Of a stretch of 64,000 nt of DNA, positions 28,574 to 37,182 are shown one piece after another. The notes under the pieces are model-generated. The model did not search any database, was not told the DNA's origin, and saw only the letters and a program-made list of their open reading frames with translations. The translations under genes were made by a program, and so were the position numbers. The DNA comes from Neobacillus cucumis (GTDB taxonomy: Bacteria > Bacillota > Bacilli > Bacillales > Cytobacillaceae): contig NZ_JAFBEX010000001.1 in the NCBI RefSeq assembly GCF_016908975.1, positions 62,001-126,000 on the forward strand, written 5' to 3'. Positions within the stretch are counted from its first letter, which is position 1. Each line of letters begins with the position of its first letter.

Positions 28574-28668
28574 GATATTAACAAAAATCTGAGGATATTA
28601 ACAAATTTCGCATAGATATTAACAAAATTTGCTCCCATAATAACAAATTTCAGGATATATTAACAAAT
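28574..28668. repeat. Five tandem copies of a 20-21 bp GATATTAACAAA unit
   Basis: The core GATATTAACAAA recurs at about 28574, 28594, 28615, 28635 and 28655, so the period is 20-21 bp, about two helical turns. The second halves of the units vary. The array sits between the NERD pseudogene start and the fumarase terminator. No ORF or inverted repeat is seen within it, and the rest of 28459-28700 is featureless. Confidence 0.7.
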
Positions 28669-28701
28669 CCGCCCCAGCCCCCACATCCACCTCCCAACCA
28701 C

Positions 28702-28729
28702 AAAAAAAGAGATAGGCGCACGCCTATCC
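28702..28729 (-). terminator. Rho-independent terminator of the fumarase gene
   Basis: GATAGGCG pairs with CGCCTATC around a two-base loop and is followed on the minus strand by CTCTTTTTTT. Confidence 0.9.
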
Positions 28730-28742
28730 CCCAAAACCCCTC

Positions 28743-30287
28743 TTATTTAAAAACCTTCTCTTTAAATTGAGCTAATTTCTCTAAAGATGACTTATCAACA
28801 TCAGCATGAAGGCTGTTGCCATGAGAGTCCATCGTGACAACGGCGGTAAAACCTTCAACGCGAAGGTGCCACATCGCTTCTGGAATACCGAACTGCATTA
28901 AATCCACGCCTTCAACACCTTTAATACAATCCGCATAATACTGCGCAGCACCGCCAATGGCGTTCAAGTATACGCCACCATGCTCTTTCAAAGCCGCTAA
29001 CGTTTTAGGTCCCATTCCGCCCTTACCAATGACTGCACGGATCCCAAACTTCTTCATTATATCCCCTTGATAAGGCTCCTCACGAATACTTGTTGTCGGA
29101 CCGGCAGCCTTCACATGCCACTCGCCCTTCTCATCCTTCAACATTACCGGTCCACAGTGGTAGATAACTTGTCCATTCAAATCAACAGGTGCATCATGAT
29201 CACTTAAATACTTATGAATCGCATCACGGCCGGTGTACATTAATCCGTTAATTTGAACAACGTCACCCACTTTAAGTGAGCGGATTTTTTCTTCCGTAAT
29301 TGGGGCCTCTAATGTAATCACATCTGCAGAAGTAGCAGCAGCTGTTTCTTTATCAGCCTCATTCTCTTTAAAATCAATGAATTCACCATCTTGGTAAGCC
29401 CACTCTTTAATTTCACCTGACTCAGCATCAACACTCACACCTAAGCGGCGGAATGCCCAGCAATTATAAGCAACAGAAACATAGAAACTTGCTGGAATAC
29501 GGTTCATAACGCCGATTTTACACCCTAAAAGGGTTGCTTCACCGCCAAAGCCCATGGTTCCAATTCCTAGCTTATTTGCATTTTCCAGCACGTATTCTTC
29601 CAATTTACGAAGGTCTTCGTTTGGATTGACATCTTCTACAGAACGGAATAATTGCTCTTTCGCCAAATCATAGCCTGACGAACGGTCTCCACCAATACCG
29701 ACCCCAATAAAACCAGCGCTACAGCCTTGGCCTTGTGCCTGGTAAACCGAATGCATAATACATTTGCGGATGCCATCAAGGTCACGACCGGCACGACCAA
29801 GTCCTTCTAATTCACATGGTAAGCTGTATTGAATATTCTTATTTTCACAGCCGCCGCCTTTTAAAATCAATCGGACATCAATATAGTCTTTTTCCCATTG
29901 ATCAAATTTAATAACTGGCAATCCAGCACCGAGATTGTCGCCGCTATTTTCACCAGTTAAAGAATCAACCGAGTTCGGACGCAACTTTCCTCTTTTAGTT
30001 GCAAGAACAATCGCATTTCGGATCGCGTCTTTCAACTCCAGTTGATTTACACCTATAGGTGTTTTAATTTTAAAAGTTGGCAGACCGGTATCCTGACAAA
30101 TCGGCGATACTTGCTCGTCCGCCATTTTAATATTTTCCGTAATAGTGGAAAGACTCATTGCAGCACGAGTCCCAGCGTTTTCTTTTTCCTTCGCAGCTAA
30201 GACCGCACGACGAACGTCTTTTGGAAGCTTGGTGGATGTTTCAACAATCAGCTCGTACATACTTTCTTGAAATTTTTCAATATTCAA
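28743..30287 (-). CDS. fumA: Class I (iron-sulfur) fumarate hydratase
   Basis: A 514-residue class I fumarase interconverting fumarate and malate with a [4Fe-4S] cluster. The alpha domain carries SPICQDTGLP and the beta domain carries YHCGPVM and AAGPTTSIREEPYQ. Candidate cluster cysteines are in CQDTG, QGCSAGFIG and LLGCKIG. B. subtilis relies on class II FumC, so this adds an oxygen-sensitive isozyme. The frame is open to 30317, but TTG 30287 has AAAGGGG 8 nt upstream and gives the standard N-terminus NIEKFQESMYEL. Confidence 0.92.
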   Translation of the reverse strand: MNIEKFQESMYELIVETSTKLPKDVRRAVLAAKEKENAGTRAAMSLSTITENIKMADEQVSPICQDTGLPTFKIKTPIGVNQLELKDAIRNAIVLATKRGKLRPNSVDSLTGENSGDNLGAGLPVIKFDQWEKDYIDVRLILKGGGCENKNIQYSLPCELEGLGRAGRDLDGIRKCIMHSVYQAQGQGCSAGFIGVGIGGDRSSGYDLAKEQLFRSVEDVNPNEDLRKLEEYVLENANKLGIGTMGFGGEATLLGCKIGVMNRIPASFYVSVAYNCWAFRRLGVSVDAESGEIKEWAYQDGEFIDFKENEADKETAAATSADVITLEAPITEEKIRSLKVGDVVQINGLMYTGRDAIHKYLSDHDAPVDLNGQVIYHCGPVMLKDEKGEWHVKAAGPTTSIREEPYQGDIMKKFGIRAVIGKGGMGPKTLAALKEHGGVYLNAIGGAAQYYADCIKGVEGVDLMQFGIPEAMWHLRVEGFTAVVTMDSHGNSLHADVDKSSLEKLAQFKEKVFK

Positions 30288-30422
30288 TTCGAGTGCCCCT
30301 TTCCCTTTGTTCCCCAATTAATCGATTCCCAATTTTACAACTATTTGTACGCTTACATTATACTCTTATAAACAGGAGAATTAAAGAATTTGCTTCCTTT
30401 TGGAAACAAGTACAAGTCCATT

Positions 30423-30449
30423 AAAAAGAGCCTGTTCTTAAACAGACTC
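30423..30449 (-). terminator. Rho-independent terminator of the SE1561-like gene
   Basis: GAG-CTGTT and AACAG-CTC arms with a one-base mismatch are followed by TTTTT on the minus strand. The 5' arm overlaps the end of the gene. Confidence 0.65.
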
Positions 30450-30635
30450 CGTTACTTCACGATTATTAAATTCGCGGCATTTCGATTCCATCTCGTCAAG
30501 CATAGAAATTAAACGATCAATATCCTCTAAATCAGCATCTTCTGGATCAATCGCATCCAGTACATCAATAAATATATTTAATCGGTGTTTTAAGAAATCA
30601 ACTTGCGAATTCTTATTTTGAATTGGGCTGCCCAA
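30438..30635 (-). CDS. SE1561-family small protein
   Basis: A 65-residue acidic helical protein. The N-terminus GSPIQNKNSQVDFLKHRL and the core DAIDPEDADLEDIDRLISML recall the Firmicutes SE1561 family, of unknown function. The ORF is open to ATG 30653, but TTG 30635 has GGAG at an 8-nt spacing and gives the family N-terminus. There is no signal peptide or membrane segment. It is monocistronic between fumA and yfkD. Confidence 0.75.
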   Translation of the reverse strand: MGSPIQNKNSQVDFLKHRLNIFIDVLDAIDPEDADLEDIDRLISMLDEMESKCREFNNREVTESV

Positions 30636-30722
30636 ATAAAACACTCCTTTCATTACCGTTCCATCCTATCGAAATAAAGGAATTTTGGCAATGGGTTAAT
30701 CCTATTTTGCCCACTTTTATCA

Positions 30723-30752
30723 AAAAAAGAACCCCCCAGTTTGAGGAGTTCG
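30723..30752 (-). terminator. Rho-independent terminator of yfkD
   Basis: GAACTCCTC pairs, with two G-U pairs, to GGGGGGTTC and is followed by TTTTTTT on the minus strand. Confidence 0.75.
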
Positions 30753-30763
30753 ATAAATTCAAC

Positions 30764-31573
30764 TTATCTTGGACGCTCTGAAGCAGCAAAGCCAAAGGAA
30801 ACATAATCCTGAACAGGGATCCAAGCACCAATGCCTTGGGAGGTCACATTCTTGATGACAATAAACTTCTTACTACCTTTCAGCATTAAATAAACTTCCC
30901 CGTAAGTTACTTTCCCTTTTTCATTTACCCCTGGTGCATAAGCATATAAGTAGCCTAAGCGATTAGGTGGAATATTATAAATATGATCATTTTTCGTCCC
31001 GGCACCAATAATAGTTTCAAAAGCTAATGGTAGACGTGTCTTTTCCATTGCCTTTAACAACATCATCTTTTTAACTTCTTCTGCATTCGGAATTTTAGAT
31101 GTCAATCCGCCTCTTATGACTTTTTGGGCTTCCTGCACATATTTAATTTGGTACGGAACATTGCCGCCACGATTATCAAAATAATTGGTATTAATTTTTT
31201 GATACTCCCAATTTGGTGATGTTTCGGATGATTCATAGTTTAAAGGCCATTGACCTAGATAAATAATCGCTCTATAACCTATTGCAAACGGAGTGCTGTT
31301 AATACTAGTCTCATTAAGCATCCGAATCAAATCTGGATTTTGAATTTTAATTCTTGAAGAATTAATCAGCTTTTTAGTCAAATCACTTGGCTGCAACAAT
31401 GGTAAGTCCTGTGTCGAGTTTGGATACGTATTTTCTTTCGAAATATTACGAACGGACGGTGGAACTTGATATTTTACAGCATCTGGTTTTACCGGGGCTT
31501 TTTGAGCAAAAGCAGACGGTATAATGGTTAACATTAATAGCAGACACAAAAGTAAAGAAGCATTTTTCTTCAA
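30764..31573 (-). CDS. yfkD: YfkD-family exported protein
   Basis: A 269-residue protein with a Sec signal peptide (residues 1-23, ending SAFA). The mature part is soluble and contains ISKENTYPNSTQDLPLLQP, IGYRAIIYLGQWPLNYES and KNVTSQGIGAWIPVQDYVSF. These agree with the Bacillus YfkD family as I remember it. Function is unknown; it is conserved in spore formers and lies next to chaA, as in B. subtilis. The start is TTG 31573 with AAAGGAG 9 nt upstream. Confidence 0.85.
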   Translation of the reverse strand: MKKNASLLLCLLLMLTIIPSAFAQKAPVKPDAVKYQVPPSVRNISKENTYPNSTQDLPLLQPSDLTKKLINSSRIKIQNPDLIRMLNETSINSTPFAIGYRAIIYLGQWPLNYESSETSPNWEYQKINTNYFDNRGGNVPYQIKYVQEAQKVIRGGLTSKIPNAEEVKKMMLLKAMEKTRLPLAFETIIGAGTKNDHIYNIPPNRLGYLYAYAPGVNEKGKVTYGEVYLMLKGSKKFIVIKNVTSQGIGAWIPVQDYVSFGFAASERPR

Positions 31574-31742
31574 CGGTTGGAACTCCTTTCAGTAAAAACA
31601 TTAATCAGTCTACTAGTAGTTTTTTCGGAGTTCCGCAATATTATCCATACGGAGTGATGACTTTTTTCACATTACTATGAATATTTAAGTTCTCATTCCT
31701 TCGATTGAGTACAAAAGTAACAAAAATGTAATAATCTGATTA

Positions 31743-31771
31743 TTTACAAAATTTTAACTAGGATTTATAAT
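31743..31771 (+). promoter_or_regulatory. Strong sigma-A promoter without a recognisable gene
   Basis: TTTACA-N17-TATAAT on the plus strand. Downstream are two good Shine-Dalgarno sequences (AAAGGAGGG near 31787 and AAGGAGG near 31829), but no convincing ORF follows before the terminator at 32027-32053. It could be an RNA gene, a very short peptide or a relic. The remainder of 31574-32026 shows nothing else. Confidence 0.5.
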
Positions 31772-32023
31772 AAACTTAACCTTTTAAAAAGGAGGGCAGT
31801 AATCAATCGGCAGACTATTTACTTAGACTAAGGAGGTTGGGATTCCCGTCTTATATGAAATTCAACACTCGTGTTTTTCTATTGATTCACATTAAACATG
31901 AAGGTTGGTGATTGATGGTACCCACTAATGAAAGCGATTGATTTTGAACCCTAATAACAAGTGTATTTCATTAAGCACTTGCATGAAGATTTACCCATAC
32001 ATTGAAAAAGTATTTGAAAAAAA

Positions 32024-32056
32024 GGAGACTCTATACCAATTAGGCATAGAGTCTTT
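32024..32056. terminator. Terminator of chaA and possibly of the plus-strand orphan unit
   Basis: GACTCTAT pairs with ATAGAGTC across an 11-nt loop. TTTTCT follows on the plus strand and TCCTTTTTTT on the minus strand. Confidence 0.85.
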
Positions 32057-32063
32057 TCTATGT

Positions 32064-33122
32064 TTACAATAAGAAAAATCCAATCCCCATTATGACATAG
32101 GCGGCTAATAACGTTAATCCTTCGAACCAGTTAGATTCTCCGTCATTTGAAATAACCACCATCAATAATACAGAAGAAACCATGGCGATTAACTCCTGCC
32201 AGCTAAAGATCAGCGGCATTGACTTTTCAAATAAGAGTGAAACGAGGACAAGCACCGGTAATACAAACATCGCCACTTGCAAAGTAGATCCTATCGCAAT
32301 TTCAACAGCGATATCCATTTTATTTTTAAATGCCATTAAGACTGCTGAGGCATGTTCTGCAGCATTCCCGACAATGGCTACGATAATGATACCGATAAAT
32401 AAATCCGACCAGCCGAATGTCTCACCAACGTACTCAAAGGTATGAACTAGATGCTCGGATATATAAGCGACGGCAATGGTTGCGATGAACAGAACCAAAA
32501 TCGCCTTCCCTTTTCCCCACTCCGGTTCCTCTTCCTCCTGAACCTCTTTAGGGGCTGCTGATTGGTATACACCACGATGGGTAACCAACTTAAAGAAGAG
32601 AGCAGCTAAATATAGAAGAATTAAAATGATCGATGTGCCAATACTTAACGTTAGTGTATTAGTTTTGTTCATATTAATCGAAAACACTTCCGGAATTACA
32701 AAGGCAATCATGACGGCAAACATAAGCAATCCGGAATTATGTCTGGCATCATATACATTAAACTCCTGACGTTTATATTTTAAGCCCCCTACAAAAAAAG
32801 AAAGTCCTGCAACAAGGAGTAGGTTCCCTAATACAGAACCGGTTAAAGAAGCAAGGACGACCTCAACTAACCCAGCCTTTAAAGCAAAGATTGATATAAT
32901 GAGCTCAACTGCATTTCCAAATGTTGCGTTTAATAGTCCGCCAATCCGGGGTCCTGCCACAATCGCGAGACTTTCAGTCGCTCTACCCATAAAACTGGAT
33001 AACGAAATAATCGTTAAACAATAAAGGATAAATAGGATTATATTTGACCAATGCATCATTGTTCCAATCACAGATAATGGAACACCTATGAATGTCATTA
33101 GCATGAAAATTTTATTCGTCAA
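32064..33122 (-). CDS. chaA: Ca2+/H+ antiporter ChaA (CAX family)
   Basis: A 352-residue membrane antiporter with about 11 helices. The two CAX alpha repeats are visible, each with the ion-coordinating glutamate: GLLNATFGNAVELIISIFAL and GNAAEHASAVLMAFKNKMD. An acidic loop (QEEEEPEW) separates the halves, as in B. subtilis ChaA/YfkE (351 residues). It exports Ca2+ in exchange for protons. The start is TTG 33122 after GGAGGAAATG. It is next to yfkD, as in B. subtilis. Confidence 0.92.
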   Translation of the reverse strand: MTNKIFMLMTFIGVPLSVIGTMMHWSNIILFILYCLTIISLSSFMGRATESLAIVAGPRIGGLLNATFGNAVELIISIFALKAGLVEVVLASLTGSVLGNLLLVAGLSFFVGGLKYKRQEFNVYDARHNSGLLMFAVMIAFVIPEVFSINMNKTNTLTLSIGTSIILILLYLAALFFKLVTHRGVYQSAAPKEVQEEEEPEWGKGKAILVLFIATIAVAYISEHLVHTFEYVGETFGWSDLFIGIIIVAIVGNAAEHASAVLMAFKNKMDIAVEIAIGSTLQVAMFVLPVLVLVSLLFEKSMPLIFSWQELIAMVSSVLLMVVISNDGESNWFEGLTLLAAYVIMGIGFFLL

Positions 33123-33273
33123 TGCATTTCCTCCAGTTCACTCCAGATTTTCACTTATTTTTCCCACTTAAACCTAAATTTACCTAAAAATAAGTAAAAT
33201 GTCTAGAGAGCTGTTGCTCCGCTCCTCCTAAAGGAAAATGTAAGCAAATTCATATCTTATCGCATAGAATATA

Positions 33274-33282
33274 TGGTAAAAT
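33274..33282 (+). promoter_or_regulatory. Extended -10 promoter upstream of the P1B ATPase gene
   Basis: TG-G-TAAAAT matches an extended -10 (TGnTATAAT with one mismatch); the -35 region is poor. A transcript starting near 33289 would pass through a terminator before reaching the gene at 33434. Confidence 0.45.
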
Positions 33283-33310
33283 AAATAAAAAGAATACATG
33301 TAGAGAGTTT

Positions 33311-33347
33311 GCTGTCATCACTTGATGACAGCTTTCGTGTTTTTTAA
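33311..33347 (+). terminator. Leader terminator upstream of the P1B ATPase gene
   Basis: GCTGTCATC pairs with GATGACAGC around ACTT and is followed by TTTCGTGTTTTTT. No plus-strand gene lies upstream, so it is placed as an attenuator in the ATPase leader. The rest of 33123-33433 has no ORF. Confidence 0.65.
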
Positions 33348-33433
33348 GGGTAGTGAATTTGATTATTCTTCTCAATTACTAAGTAAAGGGGAGCTAAATA
33401 ACGAAAAAATTAGCGGAAATGAGGAGGGAGAAA

Positions 33434-35350
33434 ATGAGTACTGAAGCAAAAGTCTTAACAAAGGGGATTCAGGAAGTCAGTTTTCTTGAAAAAATAAAAC
33501 CACATATCGAATTAATCGCTGCTGGTTTAAGTGGTGTTTTAATTTTGGCAGGCTGGCTGTTTGATCGATATGGGGAAGGTGTCGAATCGATTATTGCCTA
33601 TTTACTTGCTTTTGTGATTGGCGGCTTTGCCAAAGCAAAAGAAGGAATTGAAGCCACCTACGAAAATAAAGAATTGAACGTCGAAATGCTGATGATATTT
33701 GCAGCAGTTGGTTCGGCGATTATTGGGTATTGGACCGAGGGGGCCGTATTAATCTTCATATTTGCTGTCAGCGGCGCATTGGAAACGTACACCATGAATA
33801 AAAGCCATAAGGAAATCTCTTCTTTAATGGAGCTTCAGCCACAAGAGGCCTTAAGGATTACCGATGGTTATGAACAGCGAGTAGCTGTTTCCGAACTATC
33901 TGTGGGGGACCATATCTTAATTAAACCTGGTGAGCGCATCCCATCAGATGGGATGATCTTCAAGGGGCAGTCGAATATCGATGAAGCAGCCATAACGGGT
34001 GAATCCATGCCTGTATCTAAGAGTGAACAAGCAGAAGTGTTTGCGGGAACGGTCAATTTGTCAGGTTCCATTACCGTTCAAGTGACGAAAGAAAGCACTG
34101 ATACCCTGTTTCAAAAAATAATTCAGCTTGTTCAGACCGCCCAAAGTGAAAAATCACCCTCACAGTTATTTATTGAGCGATTTGAAGGAACCTACGTCAA
34201 AGTGGTCCTGCTCGTCGTCATTTGCATGTTCTTTTTACCCTATTTCTTGCTTGGATGGAGCTGGCATGAGTCTTTCTATCGTGCAATGATTCTATTAGTA
34301 GTGGCATCACCTTGCGCCCTTGTAGCATCCATTATGCCTGCTACCCTTTCTGCGATTTCAAACGGAGCAAGACATGGAATTTTAGTAAAAGGCGGTGTCC
34401 ATTTAGAAAATTTAGGACATTTAGAAGCCATTGCATTTGATAAAACCGGTACGCTAACGAAAGGAAAGCCGGAGGTGACGGACGTAATAGTCATAAACGG
34501 ACTCAATAAAGATGAACTGATTCTAAAAGCAGCATCGATTGAGAACTTATCAACACATCCACTTGCACAAGCGATTGTTAAATATGCAAAACAAACACTA
34601 AAAATGGATTTACTACAACCGGACAGCCTTGAAGATATACCTGGCTGGGGTGTGAAAGCATCGATTAACGGGGAACAATGGAAAATTGGGAAAGCCTCCT
34701 TTATGACAAACAACCACTTAGATATGTTTGCTGAGGGGCAGACAAAAGAATTAGCTTGTTTAGGCAATACCTTAGTTTTTATTGAGATTGATGGTGTTCT
34801 TAGTGCCATGTTTGCCTTAAAGGACGTGGTCCGGGAAGAAACAAAACATGCGATTCAGGATTTAAGAAAGCAAAATATAAAAACCATCATGTTGACTGGT
34901 GATAGTGAAAAAACAGCGCGTGCAATTGCTGGCGAAAGTCATGTGGATGAATTTTTCGCTGAATGTCTTCCAGAGGAAAAGGTTGAAAAGGTAAAACAGC
35001 TTAAAAATCAATATAAAACCGTGGCCATGGTCGGGGATGGTATAAATGATGCCCCAGCCTTAGCCGTTGCTCATGTTGGCATTGCCATGGGTGAAGGAAC
35101 CGATGTAGCCCTAGAAACAGCTGATATTGTCCTAATGAAAAATGATCTTCCTAAAATCGCAGAAGCAATTCGCCTTTCGCAACGAATGAACAAAATCATT
35201 AAACAAAATGTGATTTTCTCTATTACAGTTATTATGCTGTTGATATGCTCCAATTTCTTTCAATGGCTTGATTTGCCTTTTGGAGTCATTGGCCATGAAG
35301 GAAGTACCATCCTTGTGATTTTAAATAGCCTTAGGTTGTTAAAATCATAA
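33434..35350 (+). CDS. P1B-type heavy-metal ATPase (SPC motif, ZosA-like)
   Basis: A 638-residue metal-transporting P-type ATPase without an N-terminal HMA domain. It has TGES, the phosphorylation motif DKTGTLTKG, GDGINDAP and the metal-binding membrane motif SPCALV in place of CPC. Lack of HMA plus SPC places it near P1B-4 ATPases (Co, Zn or Fe efflux) and B. subtilis ZosA; the metal cannot be read from sequence. ATG 33434 follows GGAGGGAG. A leader terminator precedes it and an intergenic repeat begins exactly at its stop codon. Confidence 0.88.
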   Translation: MSTEAKVLTKGIQEVSFLEKIKPHIELIAAGLSGVLILAGWLFDRYGEGVESIIAYLLAFVIGGFAKAKEGIEATYENKELNVEMLMIFAAVGSAIIGYWTEGAVLIFIFAVSGALETYTMNKSHKEISSLMELQPQEALRITDGYEQRVAVSELSVGDHILIKPGERIPSDGMIFKGQSNIDEAAITGESMPVSKSEQAEVFAGTVNLSGSITVQVTKESTDTLFQKIIQLVQTAQSEKSPSQLFIERFEGTYVKVVLLVVICMFFLPYFLLGWSWHESFYRAMILLVVASPCALVASIMPATLSAISNGARHGILVKGGVHLENLGHLEAIAFDKTGTLTKGKPEVTDVIVINGLNKDELILKAASIENLSTHPLAQAIVKYAKQTLKMDLLQPDSLEDIPGWGVKASINGEQWKIGKASFMTNNHLDMFAEGQTKELACLGNTLVFIEIDGVLSAMFALKDVVREETKHAIQDLRKQNIKTIMLTGDSEKTARAIAGESHVDEFFAECLPEEKVEKVKQLKNQYKTVAMVGDGINDAPALAVAHVGIAMGEGTDVALETADIVLMKNDLPKIAEAIRLSQRMNKIIKQNVIFSITVIMLLICSNFFQWLDLPFGVIGHEGSTILVILNSLRLLKS

Positions 35351-35479
35351 GAAAAGCGCAAGGCGCTTAGATTTCGGCGACAAGCACAAGACGAGCCGGC
35401 CGAAAGGTTTGTTCTTTAACCTTTTGGACGGATTGGCTTGTAACCTCGAGTCGATGGCGCCTGGAGCTGGACCATTCTC
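35348..35479 (+). repeat. Structured intergenic repeat, short form (copy A)
   Basis: The element starts at the ATPase stop codon with TAAGAAAAGCGCAAG and ends GGAGCTGGAC-ATTCTC. Inside are a GCCGGCCGAAAGGTT arm pairing with AACCTTTTGGACGG, then CCTCGAG and GGCGC-TGGAGCTGG segments. All are shared in order with copy B at 37405. It is not coding. It lies between the gene and its terminator. Confidence 0.85.
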
Positions 35480-35513
35480 AAAGCCGAAATTTATACTTTC
35501 TATTCAAGTAAAG

Positions 35514-35542
35514 GACCGGGTGATTAAACACCCGGTCTTTTT
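35514..35542. terminator. Terminator after the P1B ATPase gene
   Basis: GACCGGGTG pairs with CACCCGGTC around ATTAAA and is followed by TTTTT on the plus strand. Confidence 0.9.
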
Positions 35543-35552
35543 ATGTTATGGC

Positions 35553-35657
35553 TTAGTGATAGCCGTTAGATCCATTTGCAGAACCTGAAGTTTTATTCCC
35601 TTTACTGCCTTTTCCCTTTTGCTTTGTGCTGCCATCTTTTTTCGTATGCTTGGTCAT
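35553..35657 (-). CDS. Small basic Gly/Ser/Lys-rich protein (possible minor spore protein)
   Basis: A 34-residue ORF starting MTKHTKKDGSTKQKG and ending SGSANGSNGYH. It is very basic and low-complexity and has no membrane segment. ATG 35657 follows GGGAGGATG at good spacing, and the reading is flanked by proper intergenic DNA. Size and composition resemble minor small acid-soluble spore proteins, but I do not recognise a named family. Confidence 0.65.
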   Translation of the reverse strand: MTKHTKKDGSTKQKGKGSKGNKTSGSANGSNGYH

Positions 35658-35738
35658 GGTGTCATCCTCCCTTGTTGTTCGGGGACTATGCCCTCCATGA
35701 TAGTTTGGACGGAATAAATTTTTTCATGAAGGTAAGTG

Positions 35739-36575
35739 TTAACAGTTTGTCCGTTTTTTTTCACTATAAAAGGCATTTACTTCTCCGCCTAAAATAATAA
35801 TAAAGGCGGATAGATATAACCAAATCATTAAAACAATGATCGCCCCAATACCACCGTAAGTAAGGGAATAGTTACTAATATTATTGACGTAAAAAGATAA
35901 ACCGATTGACGAAATAATCCAGCCTAGCGTAGCAAAAAGCGCACCTGGGAAAGCACTTCTACAGCGGAGCTTTACATTAGGTGCAATCCAATATAATCCG
36001 GTAAAGATAAGAAAGAGAATAATGGCACTGACCAGCCAGCTTAACGTATCCCAAACCTTTATAAATTGTGAAGTATAGCCCAATTTTGAGAATAAAAAAA
36101 GACCTATTTCCCTGCCAAATACAGGGAGAATGATAGCGAGTAAGAAAACAAAAATCATCCCAAATGTTAATAAAATCGCCATTCCTCGTGCCACTATGAA
36201 AGACCGACTTTCCTTCACATTATAAGCCTTATTAAAAGCCCTTACGATCGCGTTAATACCGTTTGAGGCCGACCAAATCGTACCAATAACCCCAAACGAA
36301 AGTAGACCTCCATTTCGCTGGCTCATAATTTCCTTCACATTTTTTTCAATTAATTGCATTGCCTCAGCAGGTGCAAAATCACGTATCATCCCGAGCATAT
36401 CCTGGTGCGGAATCGGGAAATACGGTAGAAGTGTAAATAATACAATCAGGAGCGGAAATAAGGAAAGAAGAAAAAAATAGGCCAATTGTGCACTTAAGCC
36501 GGGAAGATCATCTTCTTCAATCCGATGCCAAAGTAATTTCAGCAATGAAGAGCGTACGTTTACTTCCTTGTCCAT
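35739..36575 (-). CDS. YihY/BrkB-family membrane protein (YfkH-like)
   Basis: A 278-residue inner-membrane protein with about six helices of the UPF0761/YihY (formerly RNase BN-like) family. Visible are LSAQLAYFFLLSLFPLLI near the N-terminus, GTIWSASNGINAIVRAFNKA, and IAPNVKLRCRSAFPGALFAT. B. subtilis YfkH sits in the same gene neighbourhood. Function is not established. ATG 36575 follows AAGGAGGAT. It is 24 bp after the YtxH-domain gene and probably cotranscribed with it. Confidence 0.88.
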   Translation of the reverse strand: MDKEVNVRSSLLKLLWHRIEEDDLPGLSAQLAYFFLLSLFPLLIVLFTLLPYFPIPHQDMLGMIRDFAPAEAMQLIEKNVKEIMSQRNGGLLSFGVIGTIWSASNGINAIVRAFNKAYNVKESRSFIVARGMAILLTFGMIFVFLLAIILPVFGREIGLFLFSKLGYTSQFIKVWDTLSWLVSAIILFLIFTGLYWIAPNVKLRCRSAFPGALFATLGWIISSIGLSFYVNNISNYSLTYGGIGAIIVLMIWLYLSAFIIILGGEVNAFYSEKKRTNC

Positions 36576-36599
36576 TTAAATCCTCCTTCTTAATCAGAA

Positions 36600-36959
36600 T
36601 TATTCTCTTTCTGTTACCTCTTTTAAAAGTTCCTCTTCATCCTCAACAGTAAAAGTATCTTTTGTTTCTTTAAGTAATTCAGTCACTTGGGGTGTCAGTT
36701 CTCTTAATTCCTCTACTTTTTCCGTTATATAGGTTATATCCTCACTTACCGCTTCAAAGGTGGATTTAAGTTTGGCTGCGGTTCTCTTCACTTTATTAGA
36801 TATTTCATCGGGGTGACAAACCAAATGTCCTAGGCTTTCGGAGGTCTTTTTTACGTTTTCTTTCATCACCTCGCGTGTATTTCGATCTAATAAACTCAAG
36901 GCGCCTCCCGCAATTGCCCCTAGCAGCATACCTTTCCAAAACTGATTTTTCCTTGTCAT
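36600..36959 (-). CDS. YtxH-domain protein (YfkI position)
   Basis: A 119-residue protein. One N-terminal membrane helix (FWKGMLLGAIAGGALSLLD) is followed by a long charged amphipathic helical region, the YtxH/gas-vesicle-like plan. The frame is open to 37052, but ATG 36959 has GGAGGAGAGG upstream and starts directly before the membrane helix. It is upstream of the YihY gene, as yfkI is of yfkH in B. subtilis. Role unknown; YtxH proteins are often stress-linked. Confidence 0.8.
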   Translation of the reverse strand: MTRKNQFWKGMLLGAIAGGALSLLDRNTREVMKENVKKTSESLGHLVCHPDEISNKVKRTAAKLKSTFEAVSEDITYITEKVEELRELTPQVTELLKETKDTFTVEDEEELLKEVTERE

Positions 36960-37182
36960 TTTAACCTCTCCTCCGAAGATGATAATTATCATTGGTTTCC
37001 ATAAAAGAAAATAATACCAATGTATATCATACCATTTATTTGCGGTTATCAAACCGTTCTAATGAATTCTACTCTTAGTCATTAATTAGTTTCTTTGGTT
37101 AAACTACAAGAAAGATTAGTATTGACAGATACTTTTTAACATGAAAAGATGGGATTAAAATTGATCAAAAAAGGGTGATAAA

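Noticed and set aside
28574-28668. Short AT-rich repeats considered as CRISPR or an origin iteron
   Set aside because: Repeats are contiguous with too-short variable parts for CRISPR, and no replication gene is nearby.
30613-30831. 72-codon minus-strand ORF between yfkD and the SE1561-like gene
   Set aside because: It overlaps the end of yfkD in another frame and runs across the yfkD terminator; no family resemblance.
31842-31895. 18-codon ORF starting with ATT after AAGGAGG
   Set aside because: ATT starts are very rare and the peptide resembles nothing known; kept only as part of the orphan-unit finding.
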